Source of the DNA: Bombus terrestris
Lineage: Eukaryota > Arthropoda > Insecta > Hymenoptera > Apidae
NCBI RefSeq assembly: GCF_910591885.1
Contig: NC_063270.1
Span: forward strand, 2,294,001 to 2,358,000
Direction: 5' to 3'
Length of the DNA stretch: 64,000 nucleotides
Shown: positions 46,901-60,561 of the stretch, one piece after another
Position numbering within the stretch: position 1 is the stretch's first letter
Layout: the number at the start of each line of letters is the position of its first letter
Made by a program: the position numbers and the translations under genes
Notes under the pieces: model-generated
Databases searched by the model: none
The model's input: the letters and a program-made list of their open reading frames with translations, nothing else
Told to the model about the DNA's origin: nothing

Positions 46901-49900
46901 TTCCTTGCAATAAGTATTCCACGCTGTTAATTCAGTTTTCTCTTAATCGCGTGGTTTCTCGTCAAATATATCAGAATTCAATAAGTCTGGGCCGACAAAA
47001 ACAGAATTCGTGACGTTCCTCATGAAATGGGAGGTTTATTGGTTCAGGACGTATCAAAATCTTGAATATTTCGAAATTAAAGAATCTATTTAAAGAAAAT
47101 GGAAATGGTACTGAAAACGGAAGCTTTTAATAAATAGCGGAACAATAAAGGGCGCGGATTTACTGGACGATCTAATATATAACTTAAAATAAAACGATAT
47201 AAACTGGACAGTAACTTATGACTCACCAAAGTAAATAGCTTGTCGTTTATCCTATTTAATCGTTTCGAAAGTCCACGACTACACCGAACAACGTATCGGA
47301 GGTGAGCACCTTGCTGAGGAGCGTCTGGGTGTCGCGTATCCCATATTCAACGCGTCTTTTTATATTTGCACGCAACCATACATGAACAGATAAAAGCGGA
47401 GGATCGTCGAAACGACAATGTCTTATCCTCACCGCACGAACGGATGCGCTACTTCTTGAGCTACGATTTTATGTCACGCAGTCCAGTCGCACAATCTGTA
47501 TCTGTATTTTATATCCTGTTATATCATGTCGGGGTACGCAGCCGGGAATTTTTGCCGCGTGTTAAGGAGCTTTCGCACCGACCGACGACCCGAGGATTTG
47601 TGAATCAGAACATGCTACAGAGCTGTGAATTTTTCTCGAGGAGGAAAGCTTTGGGAAAACGGGGAAAGTTTGGTCCGTCTCATCGGGGATTAGTCACAGG
47701 TATGATAACATAGAAAGGTAGTATTTCGCTTGGTAGAAAGAATTTTCTACGATGCATTCGTAATATTACCTGTGTGATTGGCAATACTACGTGTACGGAA
47801 TTTTTCATTCGTGAAAACTTCTTCCTTTTTTCGTCCATTTTGTCCCTAGATGCATCAAATATGAATATTCAGTAAAAATAGAAGAATCCTCTATGCATCT
47901 TATCTCGTTTAGTACTTTTATTTAACGATAAAACTCTCGTAAATTCAGTCACATGCACATTCCAGGATGAAAATCGAGAAAAATAGTTTACGAAGTTGCG
48001 CGCTATCGATTTCCATATTGCTCTTGCAATTACAAGAAATTGCGCCGGCGAATATCGAAATACAGCCGTGTAAATCGATGTACGGATGGTGCACCGACAT
48101 ATAAAACGGTCCTCTGTGAGCGTGAGCGAGCGAAGTGGAAGCCAGACACGGAATTGCTACGTCAATGAAACATCGTCGAGGGCCTCTGGAACTCGAAGAA
48201 AAAGGAAGTTACGATCTCCTGGAGGATCGTGGGCGGACATTAGTAACGATAGGCAGCGGTGCGAGTTGCCTTCTAACGTTTCTGCGCTACCGAGATGAAG
48301 AAAAGCCACCTAACGAGATTTTGTGAGATTAAACGATCGTAAAACAACGCGGAGATATCATCGATTATACGCGTAATGGTATTCTTGAACAAATCAACGA
48401 AATATTCATTGATATAGGAACAAATTAACAAAATATTTATTGGTACAGGAACAAATTAGCGAAATATTCATTGGTATAGAACTGCGAATATAAATTAGAA
48501 GTGATTTTGTAGTTCGTTTAAGATTTATTGAGAAAATTCAAATAATGTTGCATTTTCGCGTTAAACATAATCGTGGTCAGATCGGAAATTTGTTTATACA
48601 TATTATTTATACTCATCTTATGTGAGAAGCTATTTTGTGTATAGAACTACCCTACTCTAAATCAGCATAATGATTTATTTTATTTTCCTAGGTATACGAC
48701 AGGAAACAAAAGTTTAGAAAAGGTAGATGCGAAGAACAAAAGAAAAAGATACGCCTACCGTACGGATTCAACAATGTTCTTTATAATTTTCATTTTCGGT
48801 AGGTAATTATTATCTATCGGTCAACGGTTAATTGCTATGGACCAGCGAGAAATACGCTGCCTTAGGGCTAAATATGCTAATCTATAGTCAAGAACCCGAA
48901 GTTAGTTGTTAGACAGAAACGAGAGAGGTGTTTCCGTTTCGATCACCGGAGGGGTCAATACTCTCGTCTGCGGTACTGATACAGCGAAACGGCTATCAGA
49001 CGTTTCGCGAACTTCGCATAGTTTTAGCAAAACTCGAACTAACGCATCGACTGATACCTGACCGCCTATTACATACTTTACTCGTTGGGAATTTCTAGAA
49101 TTTTAGAACGATCAACATGCAATTTGAATAAAATTATAAAATCTCTTTTAATGCTTTCCACTCAACAATAAAAAGCGCCTACATGTGAAAGAAAATATCA
49201 ATAACATTTTAGAATTAATATTCTAAAAATGCACACTACACGTTATAAACAAGGAAATAAAAGGGACTTAGACGCGTGACACTTTTATTCGAAATGCATT
49301 ACTACAGTCGGCAGATCGAATAATTCTCTCCCATCAACCACTCCCTAAACACTCTGCCATTATACACAAATCGTTTATCCGACAACAGTCGTCGTATTTC
49401 CCTCGTTATTCGTATTCCATCGTGTAGCTATAAGAAGATCGAGACAACTACGACATAGAATTGGAACGTCCACGATTCTGCCTCGTCGTACAAGCGGAAC
49501 GACGATGCTAACAGTCACATAAATTTTCACAGTTCGCGTTTTAACACCTTCGAATACCACGATATTGTGAAACTAAATAGTCCTTAACGTTCGTCATCTG
49601 CTCGCGAGAACAACAAAACTAACAGCGGTAGGACAGTAAAACGCATATCGCGAACGTGTACGATCGTACCTTTCCTTTGAAAAACTTGCTCCATCTCGGT
49701 GAACGCGCCAAAAATCAAGGACATTTAACCATTTTGCATCTGTGGCCGAGTTATCTTGCGTCGCAACGTCATTTGTGCGACGCTTTAAGTGAGATGTACA
49801 TTCATTAAAACGCGAGATATCTGATTTGGATGAAAATTAGTTTGCGAGAAATCTTCGAAGTGCAATGAATTTACATAATGCCAAACGTAAGATGCGTTTA

Positions 49901-52900
49901 GCATGCACTTTCCACCTAATACGTATACCCTAATATCCATACAGTCTGTCTTTCTTTATTTTACAGTCTTCTGCATTTGTTTCGAGATTTGCTTAAACAT
50001 TCTTTCGCGAGCGTTCGATCCTTTCACGTATCCGTAGAGCTAGAACCTCGGTCTCTCACAATAAGCGAATAAAAAGAAGCGATCGCACAGAATTCCCGTT
50101 CCAAAGTTATGGTCTCGGTACTGTAACGTTTATTTGGAAATATCGAAAAACAGATACACGAGATATAGTTGTAACCAATCTGCATCGTTCTTGTTATAAT
50201 TCTCGAATAGCCTTCGATTTCTGCGAAAACAAATATGCAGTGATGGCGGGAGCAAACGCGCATCTTACCGGAATTATTTATAAGCGGTTGGTAGCGCGTA
50301 GATATTGATATCCCGCGGTTCGTTCATTGTGCAATGGAGTCGAAGATGCAACCACGACGGGGCCTCGACAAGCGTCCATCGATTGCTCATACTCGGGATA
50401 AAAGATGAACGCATTTGCATATAGATTGTGTTCGTCTGTTTCCAAAGACGCCTTTTTTTCCCTTTCCCCGGTGCACCGGATCGTGTGGCTATACCGAATC
50501 AAGCGAATGGGCATCTTTCCTCGAGTTTTCATTTTACCGGGAAAATCTTGAACGATGGACGACAAGCTTGATGCCGTGAAACCGCCGAATTTTTCCGCCC
50601 TGTCACTGTAATACATGGTCTTCTAGCGTGACAAATCCTTTTTCTTCGTTAATTTGTTGGTAGCTCTTAACGAATTACGAAAGGAACGATAATACCTGGC
50701 GATGTTATTAGATTTCGTCGGAACAAGTTGATATCTTGGCTGAAGAAAGGATGGATCAAGGTGCGGTGAAAGAATGGATAGTGCGGTAAAAGATTGATTA
50801 AGGGCAGGATGTTTGGTAATTTGATAAAGCATTATATGACAAGATAAATGTTAGTAATTGATAAGTTAATTTCAAGCAAAATGCTTACGCCTTCGATTCG
50901 TTATCGTTGGGCTTCATAAAGAATAGGTAGAATTTTTACAAAATACTAGGGATTTTTAATTAAGTAGAAGTATACAAAGGTTAATTGTATGTATATCGGT
51001 TCGATCGTACATCGCTTATAACTTATAACTAATACAGATTATCAAGAAAAATTAAGACGTCATAATGGGAAAAAATAACTACAAACTCATAAAGCTTGAC
51101 AAATTTTAAAGATCTGATAGAAAAACAAAACATAAGCTAATATAGCAAGAAAAGAGATCAGATCCTACAAGAAACAGCGAGAACCTGTCTATCTAAATTA
51201 CTAAAGTTTGGTACCTCGCGATTAATTTGTAATTATATTTGCAGTCTATATTCATAAACTAAAAACGACCAGAAGTTATTTTAACGAAAACCTGCGCTAT
51301 TCTAGCTTCAAGAAGAGCTAATAAAGAAAACAGGTTTGCTCTGTAATCACGATCATCTAGAATGCAATGTTAATGTTGCTGGTTTTCAAAATTCTTCCGT
51401 ACGACAGGACGAAAAAGTTTCTATAACTATCGTACACTGGGACGCACAATTTTCAGATTTCCATGAAAGAGCGATACTTCGCTTTTAGATACGTAATAAC
51501 AAAATTACCCCCGTGGAAGCCCTCGTGAAAGCAATCAAACGAGTCGACGAGTTTCATAGTGTATAACGTTTCACGAAGTATATACATAGACACGCGTAAT
51601 GTATGTATATTGTGCAAAAATAAATACTACGATAATAATACAAAAAACATACTTGGTAAACAAATCAACATTAATATAGCAACGAGTGCAATCGTTTAAA
51701 AAAATTCGTTGTTAAATTTATATAATACATTGTAGGAAATTCTTTGTACTACAAAGTTTTACGTTAACCGTCTAATCGCTAATTAATAATTTGCTTCGTG
51801 CATCACTTTGTAAGAAATCGAAAAAAATGAAGCAATCCCTTACCGTGCTTCCATTACGCGGAAGCGCATCCGGAATATTCGAGATCGACCAAGGCGGTAG
51901 TTCTCTCCCTCGACTTCGCACGTGGTCGACCACAAGAGGAAGAAACACCGTGAATGATCGATACCAACCGCAGCGAAGTCGACGGTCTCAAAAAAAATGA
52001 TTGTTTTATCTTGGCAGGTGGAACTTAAAGGGAAGCAGCGTTCGCAAAACGGAGGAAAAGGTAAAAGCTAGAATCGTACACAGGGGTTGTGAAACTCCCT
52101 CCAGCGAGCAACGAATCAATTGAGTCGGTTTATCGGTGACAGAACCCTCAATTTTTCTCTAGATATCCATTAAAAAGGTCCGTTACACCCTGCCGTCGAC
52201 ATCGGCATTCGCTTATACTCTTGTCGACGCTCGATCGGCTAAATCGATCCACTCACGGATATATATTGCGTATAAGGCTGATAAAAAGCTGCAAGAAATG
52301 ACGGCGATTCCTCTCAGGAAGCTAATACCGTTCGTACGAATTTTCGAGATATTTCGCGAATCCGATGGTTGCATTGAATTTCTTCGCAATATAGACGTAA
52401 GTTTCAATGCAATTTGAAATTACTAGAATCTACAGAAGTTATCGATCAAAGGTAATTGAACAACTGATTCTAGAGTTAGATATTCAAAGATATATGTACT
52501 TCGTCACCCTACCGTAATTTTATTAAGATCGTTAGATCTTCGGTACAGATCTCTCTGAAGATTCATAACTGAATGCATTGTAGGCTAAGTACAATAGATT
52601 CACTCGCAATTATCGTCTAATAAATTTTAATTACTACGTGTTCTCATTAAAAGCGTTCAATACTGTAGAAGTATTGATTTTAGTTAATATCTCATACAAT
52701 GAATCAATAATAACATTGAAATTTACGAAGGACTCATATAAGAGATTACTCAATCTCAAAAGTCTAGTTCCAGATCTACTTATTATTAATTTATTTATAA
52801 AAGGTCATTATATTTCTCTATTGCCTTTAATTCCTTACTTCCATGTCGTGCATTCGATTAATTTTTAATAACTATCGTCTGTGATTCTGTCGACTGACAA

Positions 52901-55628
52901 ATCTTATACTGCACTAAACGATACATAAAACATAAGATTAACATCCAGACAATTCGTTCTTTGTAATTCGAAGGAAGAATAAAAAAGGAAAGAGGAAAAG
53001 ATAGTAAGTTACATCGAGTGGAGCGATTTGTTTATCAAAAGAAGCGCGCTTGCGTTACTGGAACGAGTGCAATGTCGGAGAAGGAGTGTTTTAAATTCTT
53101 TTAACTCCTTCGCTGGAATGACGCTGAGGTAAAAAGATTTTCAGGCGTGCTTTGAAGAATTTTAAGCCCAACTCATTAGGATAACGAGACAGGCATCCAG
53201 TGCCTGTGACACGAGACCTATACTCGTGCAAACGTGTCTGTTTCGTATTCATGATGCGACATGCGACAGAACCGAGAGCTCGTCCGTGTATACAAACACA
53301 CGCGAACATAAAACGGATGGTACTTTGCGTTACCAGTGTTGGAACTGATTGAGAGATTACAAAACTTGCTTCGTCCATTAATTCAAGAATCACGACCGGA
53401 CAATGTAAAACGATGTAAATTTTCGTCAGCGTTAACTACAAAATCGAATTCTATCTCTCCGACTATAATAGCCAAGGAGAACGGCGAGTACTGTTAGGTT
53501 CTCGTAATAAACGTGATACCAATCGACGTGTCTCTCGCTTGTGTTGTTTTCTTTGCGATTAATCGTTTAGCAATTCAAGCCGAGAAGAAATAACGGAGTG
53601 GAAGATTGAGAAGTTCACGCTATTGTATTTTAAAACGGAAAACGTGTGAATTTAAGATTAATCGTTGTTTCATGTCCTGGATATTATGAGAAGTTTGCGT
53701 GGTTCTTGGTGATGATGATGATAATGATACAGGATGAATATGTATAATTTAATTTCTATTAGTACAGCTAACAAGCATACTGACAGCATACATATTTCAA
53801 ATTGTGAGCAGTCCATACAAAATAAATATTAATAATATAAGATACGAGGCACGATAATTTAATGACACGGTAAAGGAAGTTTCTCCATGACCACGTACCA
53901 TTTCTACCATTATTATAACATTTTTAATAATTTACTGTAAAGAGTGTTAATAGTTTTCGTATGTTTATTGATACAAGTTCGATGAAATGCATCTATGTCT
54001 ATATCTAACAACCTCGTTCGTAGTACCGTTGTTGATAAATTAAAAATTCTTGAGACGGATCTCGAGAAGATAATGAATGAAATGATTTTATAATCATCGA
54101 TATAAAAACATCGATCGAAAATATTTCTCGATTATTGATTTTAATTTGTAATGGTTCACCAATACCCTGATATATTTCGTTTTATTCAGACCCATCTTGT
54201 GACACTTTTGATCCATTACCCTCTCCAATTTGACTCTTTCTGCCGTGAGATCTACCAATAAATATTCTCGCTCCATTGCATTAATTAAAAAAATAGAGAA
54301 ACAAAAATATGATCCATCGCATATTTCGCTGAAATAATTCTATCAAATGTATTTCCCTTAAGCATAGAATTCAAATACAATTATGCCAAAGCTTGGATCG
54401 ATAAAATTATTTGCGAGAGGGTGGTTTACAGCATCGAGGGTAGTTAGTGGACCATTCGCGTGACGAGATAAATTCAATCTGCTCACCTTGTGATCTCTTC
54501 AATGAGCTTGCAGGGGTCCGCCGCGTAGAATTTCACACCGAAGTAGAGAGTGTAGACATCCGAGCTCGGATCTCCTTTTTGGACTTTCAGTTGCTTTCCG
54601 ATCTTCTTACTCGGGTCGAGCCATTGCTATAAAGGTGCGCGAATAACACAGTAGAGAATTACTTCTAAATAATTAATCCCCTTCCGATCGAGGCGCGTCA
54701 CGCTGAAACTGTTGATCAAGCAGACCGGAAATTGCAGGCAGCTCGACATTTCCCGTGGATAATAATCCTATCCTCTTATGGCCCGGGGCCGATGCAATCG
54801 ACTCCCTTCGGGCCATCCTTCCTATGAATTTTTCATCATCGAAATCTAATTAACCGTTCGATATTCAGTTATTGCATTGATCATACTGCTGTTTGTTCAG
54901 AGTCACGCCAAAGACGTAGCAAAGACACTGCTTCGCGTTAGACCGAGTCAATTTGCCTTTGATTATAATTATAGAAGGGAACGCGTCTGTCTCATACCGT
55001 AATTGACAAAGCTTTTCCAGAAAGCGAACAGTATTTCTCACGCGCGCTACCTTGATCTGAAAATTAAGGTCTAAAGAGCTTTCGAAACGATCATATGACA
55101 TCTAATTCAATACTCGTGCAAATAAAAAGAAACTTCTTGATATATTTTCATGAAAACAAAAATGAAATTTAAAAACAATGGCGTAGTATATTTTTCAATG
55201 AAGTTATTATATGGTGAGATACAATTGTATAATAATTTTAAAGTATGTTAAAAGGTATAGTAGGCACGGAAAGTACTTAATAAGCGTTAAATTAAAAAAA
55301 TGTCAATGATTTAATATCTTAATATCGCACCCATATAATCGGTACATAAATATCGGGATAAACATATTTTGCTAGTAACAAATATAACATATCCGGAGTC
55401 ACCCAACTAGTACATAAACATCAAGATGAAAATGTTTACAAATGCTTCCTGCACCTACTACACGCTATTCGTTGTAATTTCGATCAACTCGATACGGAAG
55501 GTCAATAGAAACAACATCCTTACCGTCTGATTGCTGTGATCCAGGTAACGTAGACCGAAGTAAGCAGTCTCTAATAGATTCAGGTGCCTGAACACCCTAT
55601 CCAGCAGTTCCTGACCAAGGTTCGAGCT
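27766..55628 (-). CDS. EPB41L4A: Band 4.1-like protein 4 (FERM domain), first exon not found
   Basis: This is a FERM protein expected to tie membrane proteins to cortical actin. Exons in transcription order: 55628-55524, 54626-54487, 43550-43453, 32873-32753, 32589-32502, 32409-32293, 32181-31669, 31540-31326, 31129-30977, 30852-30777, 30634-30549, 30439-30407. Then comes either 29932-29689 or 28959-28689, 28189-28083, 27802-27766. Every phase joins, giving 662 or 719 residues in the window. FERM landmarks are ETAYFGLRYLDHSNQT, QWLDPSKK, YTLYFGVKFYAADPCKL, YQFFLQVKQDILQGRLP, ELGDYDP, GYVTEFRF, WLEMYGVDLHPVL, YFLGLTPSGIILL, YYWPRINKIYYK and CRHLWKCCLEHQAFFRL. The wording is closest to EPB41L4A. 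The tail is low-complexity and rich in Ser, Arg and His. The start methionine and about the first 30-40 residues are missing, either further upstream or unrecognised. Introns of 10.6 and 10.9 kb split the FERM domain. Confidence 0.9.
29689..29932 (-). other. Alternative terminal exon 1 of the band 4.1-like gene
   Basis: Acceptor TTTTACAG, then ACACTTGG; entry phase 2 matches the preceding micro-exon. It encodes 80 residues ending DETGSVVIV and stop. The C-terminal V-I-V could serve as a class II-like PDZ ligand (inference). No in-phase donor links it to the exons at lower coordinates, so it behaves as a terminal exon. Confidence 0.65.
31326..31540 (-). other. RS/His-rich exon of the band 4.1-like gene
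   Basis: This 72-codon exon, phase 0 to 2, is almost wholly Ser, Arg, His and Gly, with repeats such as SHSHSHRRHSRHS and RKHRRKHRSSRSS. It follows the FERM domain and a proline/serine-rich linker. It is probably disordered. The next exons keep a basic character (VSHTEPRRRHRSRHRSP at 30634-30584). Confidence 0.75.
32874..43452 (-). other. 10.6-kb intron of the band 4.1-like gene
   Basis: It lies between codons for VVQ and S-ELGDYDP in the FERM domain. Several open frames occur on both strands (for example around 36.3, 37.7-38.1 and 39.5 kb) but none shows a recognisable domain or splice partners. Large parts at 34.3-35.0, 36.2-36.9 and 37.6-38.2 kb are rich in CpG. Confidence 0.65.
43930..44040 (+). 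repeat. Purine-rich tract with degenerate GAAGCAAAAG repeats
   Basis: Near-continuous A/G sequence including AAACGAAGCAAAAGGAGCGA and variants. It is followed by a long C/T-rich stretch to about 44350. It is intronic and of no known function. Confidence 0.6.
48387..48479 (+). repeat. 31-bp tandem repeat, three units
   Basis: Units at 48387-48417, 48418-48448 and 48449-48479. Each starts GAACAAAT and contains AAATATT(C/T)ATTG(A/G)TA. Unit-to-unit differences are few. It is a minisatellite inside the large intron. Confidence 0.85.
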
Positions 55629-58600
55629 CTGAAAAATAGAAAAAAGAGCAATGTTTGATTTATCCAGTCAATAACAATGCCGACGTTAGCGACACGAGCG
55701 GAATTACTTCCTGAACCGACCTACATTAGTATCACTGCGACGACTTTCGATCCGAGCTCGATCGAGCGTGGTGATTTAAATCGTGATGCGCACGCGTCAT
55801 TGAGCACGTCGTTCGAACTGCATTAGAACGCGTTTATATGCCTTTGTGCACGAGAACCAACTATCTATCGACGCTGATTCAAGGGGAGGTTGTACGACAC
55901 GTTTCGTAACGGTTCCGTCCCAGCCGCAAAATCGATTTCCGTCTGTTTCCAGCCTGAGAATCTCGCGCAATCTGTCATTACGCTCGGTAGATTTTCTAGC
56001 TGTACGCGGAATAATTAAGTTCTATCCGTAGCGCGAGCAGCCATATCACGATCGGACATGTGGTACTTCGCAATTATTACACAGGACAGAGTGAAATAGA
56101 ATTTCAAATCGAGTTTAAAACAAAAACGAGTTTAATACAAAACCAGCTCGATCCTCTTGATGTCGTGATAGCACGTCACTTGTTTTACTGTGATAAATAA
56201 CAGGTATGCTAGATCGAAACGCTTTCGTTATCGATCGATCTTAGTTTCTTGTCAATGCTTTGTGTTTTCCTTACATTTCCAACATGCGTGTTTCTATATT
56301 TTCGTAATACATCGTTTGGTTTAATAAAAACAGAAATATTTATGTTATACAAAATAAATAAATAGGATAAAGACTGGTTTCCTGTATGTAGATTCGAGAG
56401 ATCCGAGCAATCGCTGTTTTTTTTTTTTTTAGATAGATACTCGCTCCGTTTCTGTTAAATTATATTTTAACGTACGTATATTCTTCTATATAAAAAGTAA
56501 TTTCTATACGTGTAACGAAATAATAGGTAGTCGTAACTTCTCGCACAAGATTACTAAATGTTAGTTCGCTGACGCTTAACTTAAATACATATGTTCGTAT
56601 CTCGCATAGTTCTCCATTAAACTTTCACTTCGAATGCTATAGCAATTAGCATACCGGGCTTCCAAGAGTCAAATATTCTTTTAGAGATATTAATCTACTT
56701 AAACATTTTCGACCCGATCAAGAAACAGTGCCTTACCATTCCTATCTTCAAACAATATAACTCAAGAGAAAACTAACAAGGAACTTCAGGAATCAAACTA
56801 ATTTCCAAGAATCTAATATTCTTCCTTAGTATTTCTAAAAATCTAATATAAAAATTAAAAGTATCTTCCTAAAACCACCATCAAAAGGAATGCGGTCAAG
56901 AATTTATTTCCACGATACGGAGCTTACAATTTCTCCAAGTTCCCCTTTGCGTGGTTAAGTCACCTCGATTGGAAAAAAGAGGGTAGAAAGAAAGAAAAAG
57001 GGAAAAATTCGAGCAGAGACGCCCGATAAAAGAATGGAAAGGTGAAGAATGGAGAATAGTTTACTGCATCGACTCAGCGTCGATTTAACCGCGGGACATC
57101 CAGTCGGTGAACTGAGATTGAAATCACCGGTTTCCGGTTCCCAGTTGGCTCCGTGGCTGAGCCATGACGCTCGTTTGTTCCCCTTCGGGGGAAACTAACG
57201 GAGATTCACGACGTGTGTTTTCGTACTCGATCGTTTGTTCCTTGAAGATATGGGCTGTGTACATCCCCGTGCACGTGAATATACGAAGAAGGAAAAATAT
57301 CCCTGAGTTTGCTCGTAATTAGCGTAGCCGCGTTACCACCTCTTATTCTTTACCCCACGTCCTTTCGTTCTACCGTACAGTCTTCGTCGATCTACTTACG
57401 TACTTGACTCTCCGGCGTGTTCTCCGTTTCTCTTCCGCGAGACGTTCGTTGCGTTCAGCTGTCTCCCTCGATCGTTCATTACATACAGAGAGCGCCGTTT
57501 CTTGCGCGCGCACATCACTGGAATTCGAGGATGATAATTGAAGCCGAGGCTGATGTCTCTAACGATCTTGCGGTGGCTCGACTTTGACAAGTTGCGCGCG
57601 ATATGTATTGATCATCGCCACGCCGTGCACGTATTCGAGACAATTGTTAGTTTGCGGCGTTACGGCTGCCACGCTTCGTCATTTGTCGAGGGAAAGTGTT
57701 CTTCGGAAACGAGGAAACCCGGGATTCGAACGCAAATTAGCGGTGTCTTTCGAGTGATCCGCGTAAATTTTGTTGATTTCCTTTCGTGGGTGTTGAAAGA
57801 AAAATTAATAAAAAGCAAAGTTATAATGTCACGTCGAAACATTTGATGTCGTAATATTTTGTTTGCAAATATAATTAAACTTTAGGAAATTTCCGATCGA
57901 AATATGTACTACTAAACGATAAAGTCATTTGAGTACCATCGTTTCTGCCATTTCCTTCGTATCATTTTCTCTTCAAATACTCGTTACACCATGAACATTT
58001 CGCACACAGGTCGCAGAATTTTATGACGATAAGTAAACGTATTGTTGATTTCCTTAACGATCGAATAATAATATATCATTCGTATGAAAGATGTGAATAC
58101 GTAGAAATAATCAGTATCTCTATCTTTATTATCCGTTATAGTTAATATCAATGAAGCAAATTTCCTTAAATATAAAATAATAGAATTGAAATGTAAAATT
58201 GAAGTCGGAGCGACTTTTTCTTAAATTATTCTTAAAATTTTTCTGCCATAAAATATTACAAAATCATATTTTACCTTTTCTTATCAGCATTTTTCAAAAT
58301 CTCCTTTCGTCTAATATGGAATCTTTTATTCATCAGTTGATAAAATCACCAAGAATATTTAACCGAAAAAAATTTTACCTTATGACACATTTTTATCCGA
58401 ATAATGAATGAAGCAATAATTACAAACTACTGCACACGTTTCATAAACGTTCATCAATACAGAGGGTATCCGGACAAAAGACCAAGGGCCAGCCAATATC
58501 CAACAAAGAAATTCGTCAAATAAAATTAGGTAATGGTTTTCGATAGCCGGGGTCAACGACAAAGCATCGGGGCATGAACGAAGGAAAAAAAGGAAGGAAA

Positions 58601-60526
58601 ATGAAAGAGAAAAAGCGAGAGAAATATCGAACGAGGCAGCTCTGTCTCGCTCTCGTTTTTTCTTCTTTCGTTCTTTTCAACTCTGGCTGTACTTGTATCT
58701 GGATCGCGGCGTCATGAAATTTATTGTAGGTGCCGTGAACCCATCCACGGCTCTGGCATCTATTCTACCTCTGCTGCACCTGCACTTTTACCACGACGAG
58801 GTGGTTTGCACCTTCCACGGATCAGGCCAGTTCTTCTTCTACCAGGGACAGGTATAATGACATTGGAATCGGTGCAACGAACGAATGCACAGTGCGCGCC
58901 GCTGCGTAATTTGTTGCAAGAGCAAAAACATATTTCCAGCGAAAAATGTGATTACTGCTCCTCCATAGTTTACTTGGTGCGCGTCGAACGAATTTATTAA
59001 TGAACGAGCACAAGGCTATACGAAGATCGCCGCGACAAGTTCATAAATGTTGCACTTTTATTGGAACAAACGGGGACGTGTATCGTGTGTCCGGTACGCG
59101 AAGATAGAATTTGTTATATCACACGAATGCTCCTGTGGATCACACCATTTAAATGATTCACTCGGTTTCATGCAAAATTTATTTTTTAGGAGCAGAACAG
59201 TTTTCCATGGAAAGATTTTAAAGAGTAAAGCTAATAACGCACGGTCCTAGGCTAAACGATTAAAAAGTTAACAGTTCGCAAACTATGGATTGTATTCTAT
59301 AGAACTTCTGATTTAATAAAACAAATGCTCCTAGTGTAACAAAGGCAGAAAATAGAAAAACGCGTGAAATTGAAAACAAATATTTAATCGATTTAAAAAA
59401 AAGATTTGAATGTTCGAAAAAAAGCTCTAATTTAAAGGGAGTCCTAATATGGGTGCGACGAACTTCTTCCCTTTATTAAGCTCTGATCGTAGACAGGAAT
59501 AGTTTCCTTTGCAACGCTACACTTGCGATGAATACGGGCAATTTTATTAAAACGTGCCCTTATCTTTTAGCTCACTCGTTGAATCTCCCACAACGCATAC
59601 GAACGCGCGATCCAAGTGAAATATAGTGTTCCCGGACCAACGAAGTATATCGCGATTTTATCAGTCGGTCGAAATACAAAAAATCGTCACGGTTGTGCTG
59701 CAACCGGAACAATGTTATCATAGGAACATACCGAAACAAAGACGTAATCCGCGCGAAGAAGAGGGACGGTCGAAGAGGAAAGCAATAGTTCGACGAGAGG
59801 CAAAGAGAAGAGGAAGAAGACGAAGAAGGTGGAAAGGTGCAGAAAAGAAACGTCGATGGCCCAAGGTTTACTGCTCATCTCGACCGGTTACTCTCGTAAG
59901 TCCTTTTAAATCTCGGTAATCTACGTGGTTGGCACCGCGAACATCGAAGCTTTTCGAAAACAGTGACAACCATGATGGAAACGAGGTTCCCGTCGACCAA
60001 CGATCAGCACAGAGACGAGCACACTTTTGTCGTCCACGAGCTACGTGATTCTCGACAGACACGCGTGGCTTCTGAATATTTTGGATTTCGTGGATCGACT
60101 GATGCCTTCGTGGAATCGCAAACGAGGGAAATGAAAGGGCTGCATTTTTTAACGAGATTTATGTTTCCGCGTGCAACGTGACTCACGAAAGGAACGGTCG
60201 ATGAAGAACCTGGAGAATCCAACTTGCGATATTATGAGTACGATTTGCTCGTAATTCGTATCGGCGTTACGAAGTACGTATTATAAAATTTCGCGTTGTT
60301 ATTAAAAAAGATTCGTGGTCGAGATAAGCACAATCGTTCCCGAAAGGAGCCTTCAAAAAGATGCAGAGCACCAACTGGTTCCTGACCAAAGGTTTGGCGG
60401 ATCGGAAGATCGAAGAACTTCAATGTCCACAAGAAGAATCGACTTGGATCCCACTCCCTGGCCATATCCCAGACCCGCGATGAAATTCGCCCGGCTGCTT
60501 CCAGGATGCATTGTCTTCGCCTTTTT

Positions 60527-60561
<35 letters not shown>

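Larger units (their letters stand above)
43551..54486 (-). other. 10.9-kb intron of the band 4.1-like gene
   Basis: It contains purine-rich then pyrimidine-rich tracts (about 43.93-44.04, 44.1-44.4 and 45.2-45.5 kb), a 31-bp tandem repeat near 48.4 kb, and many short frames with no recognisable product. No gene was identified inside it. Confidence 0.65.

Noticed and set aside
54865..55101. Minus-strand ORF between two FERM exons
   Set aside because: The flanking exons (55628-55524 and 54626-54487) join directly in phase 0 and match the family; the ORF has no FERM wording and is intronic.
59626..59919. Basic ORF rich in Arg and Lys
   Set aside because: Purine-rich sequence gives Arg/Lys/Glu codons by chance; no family resemblance.
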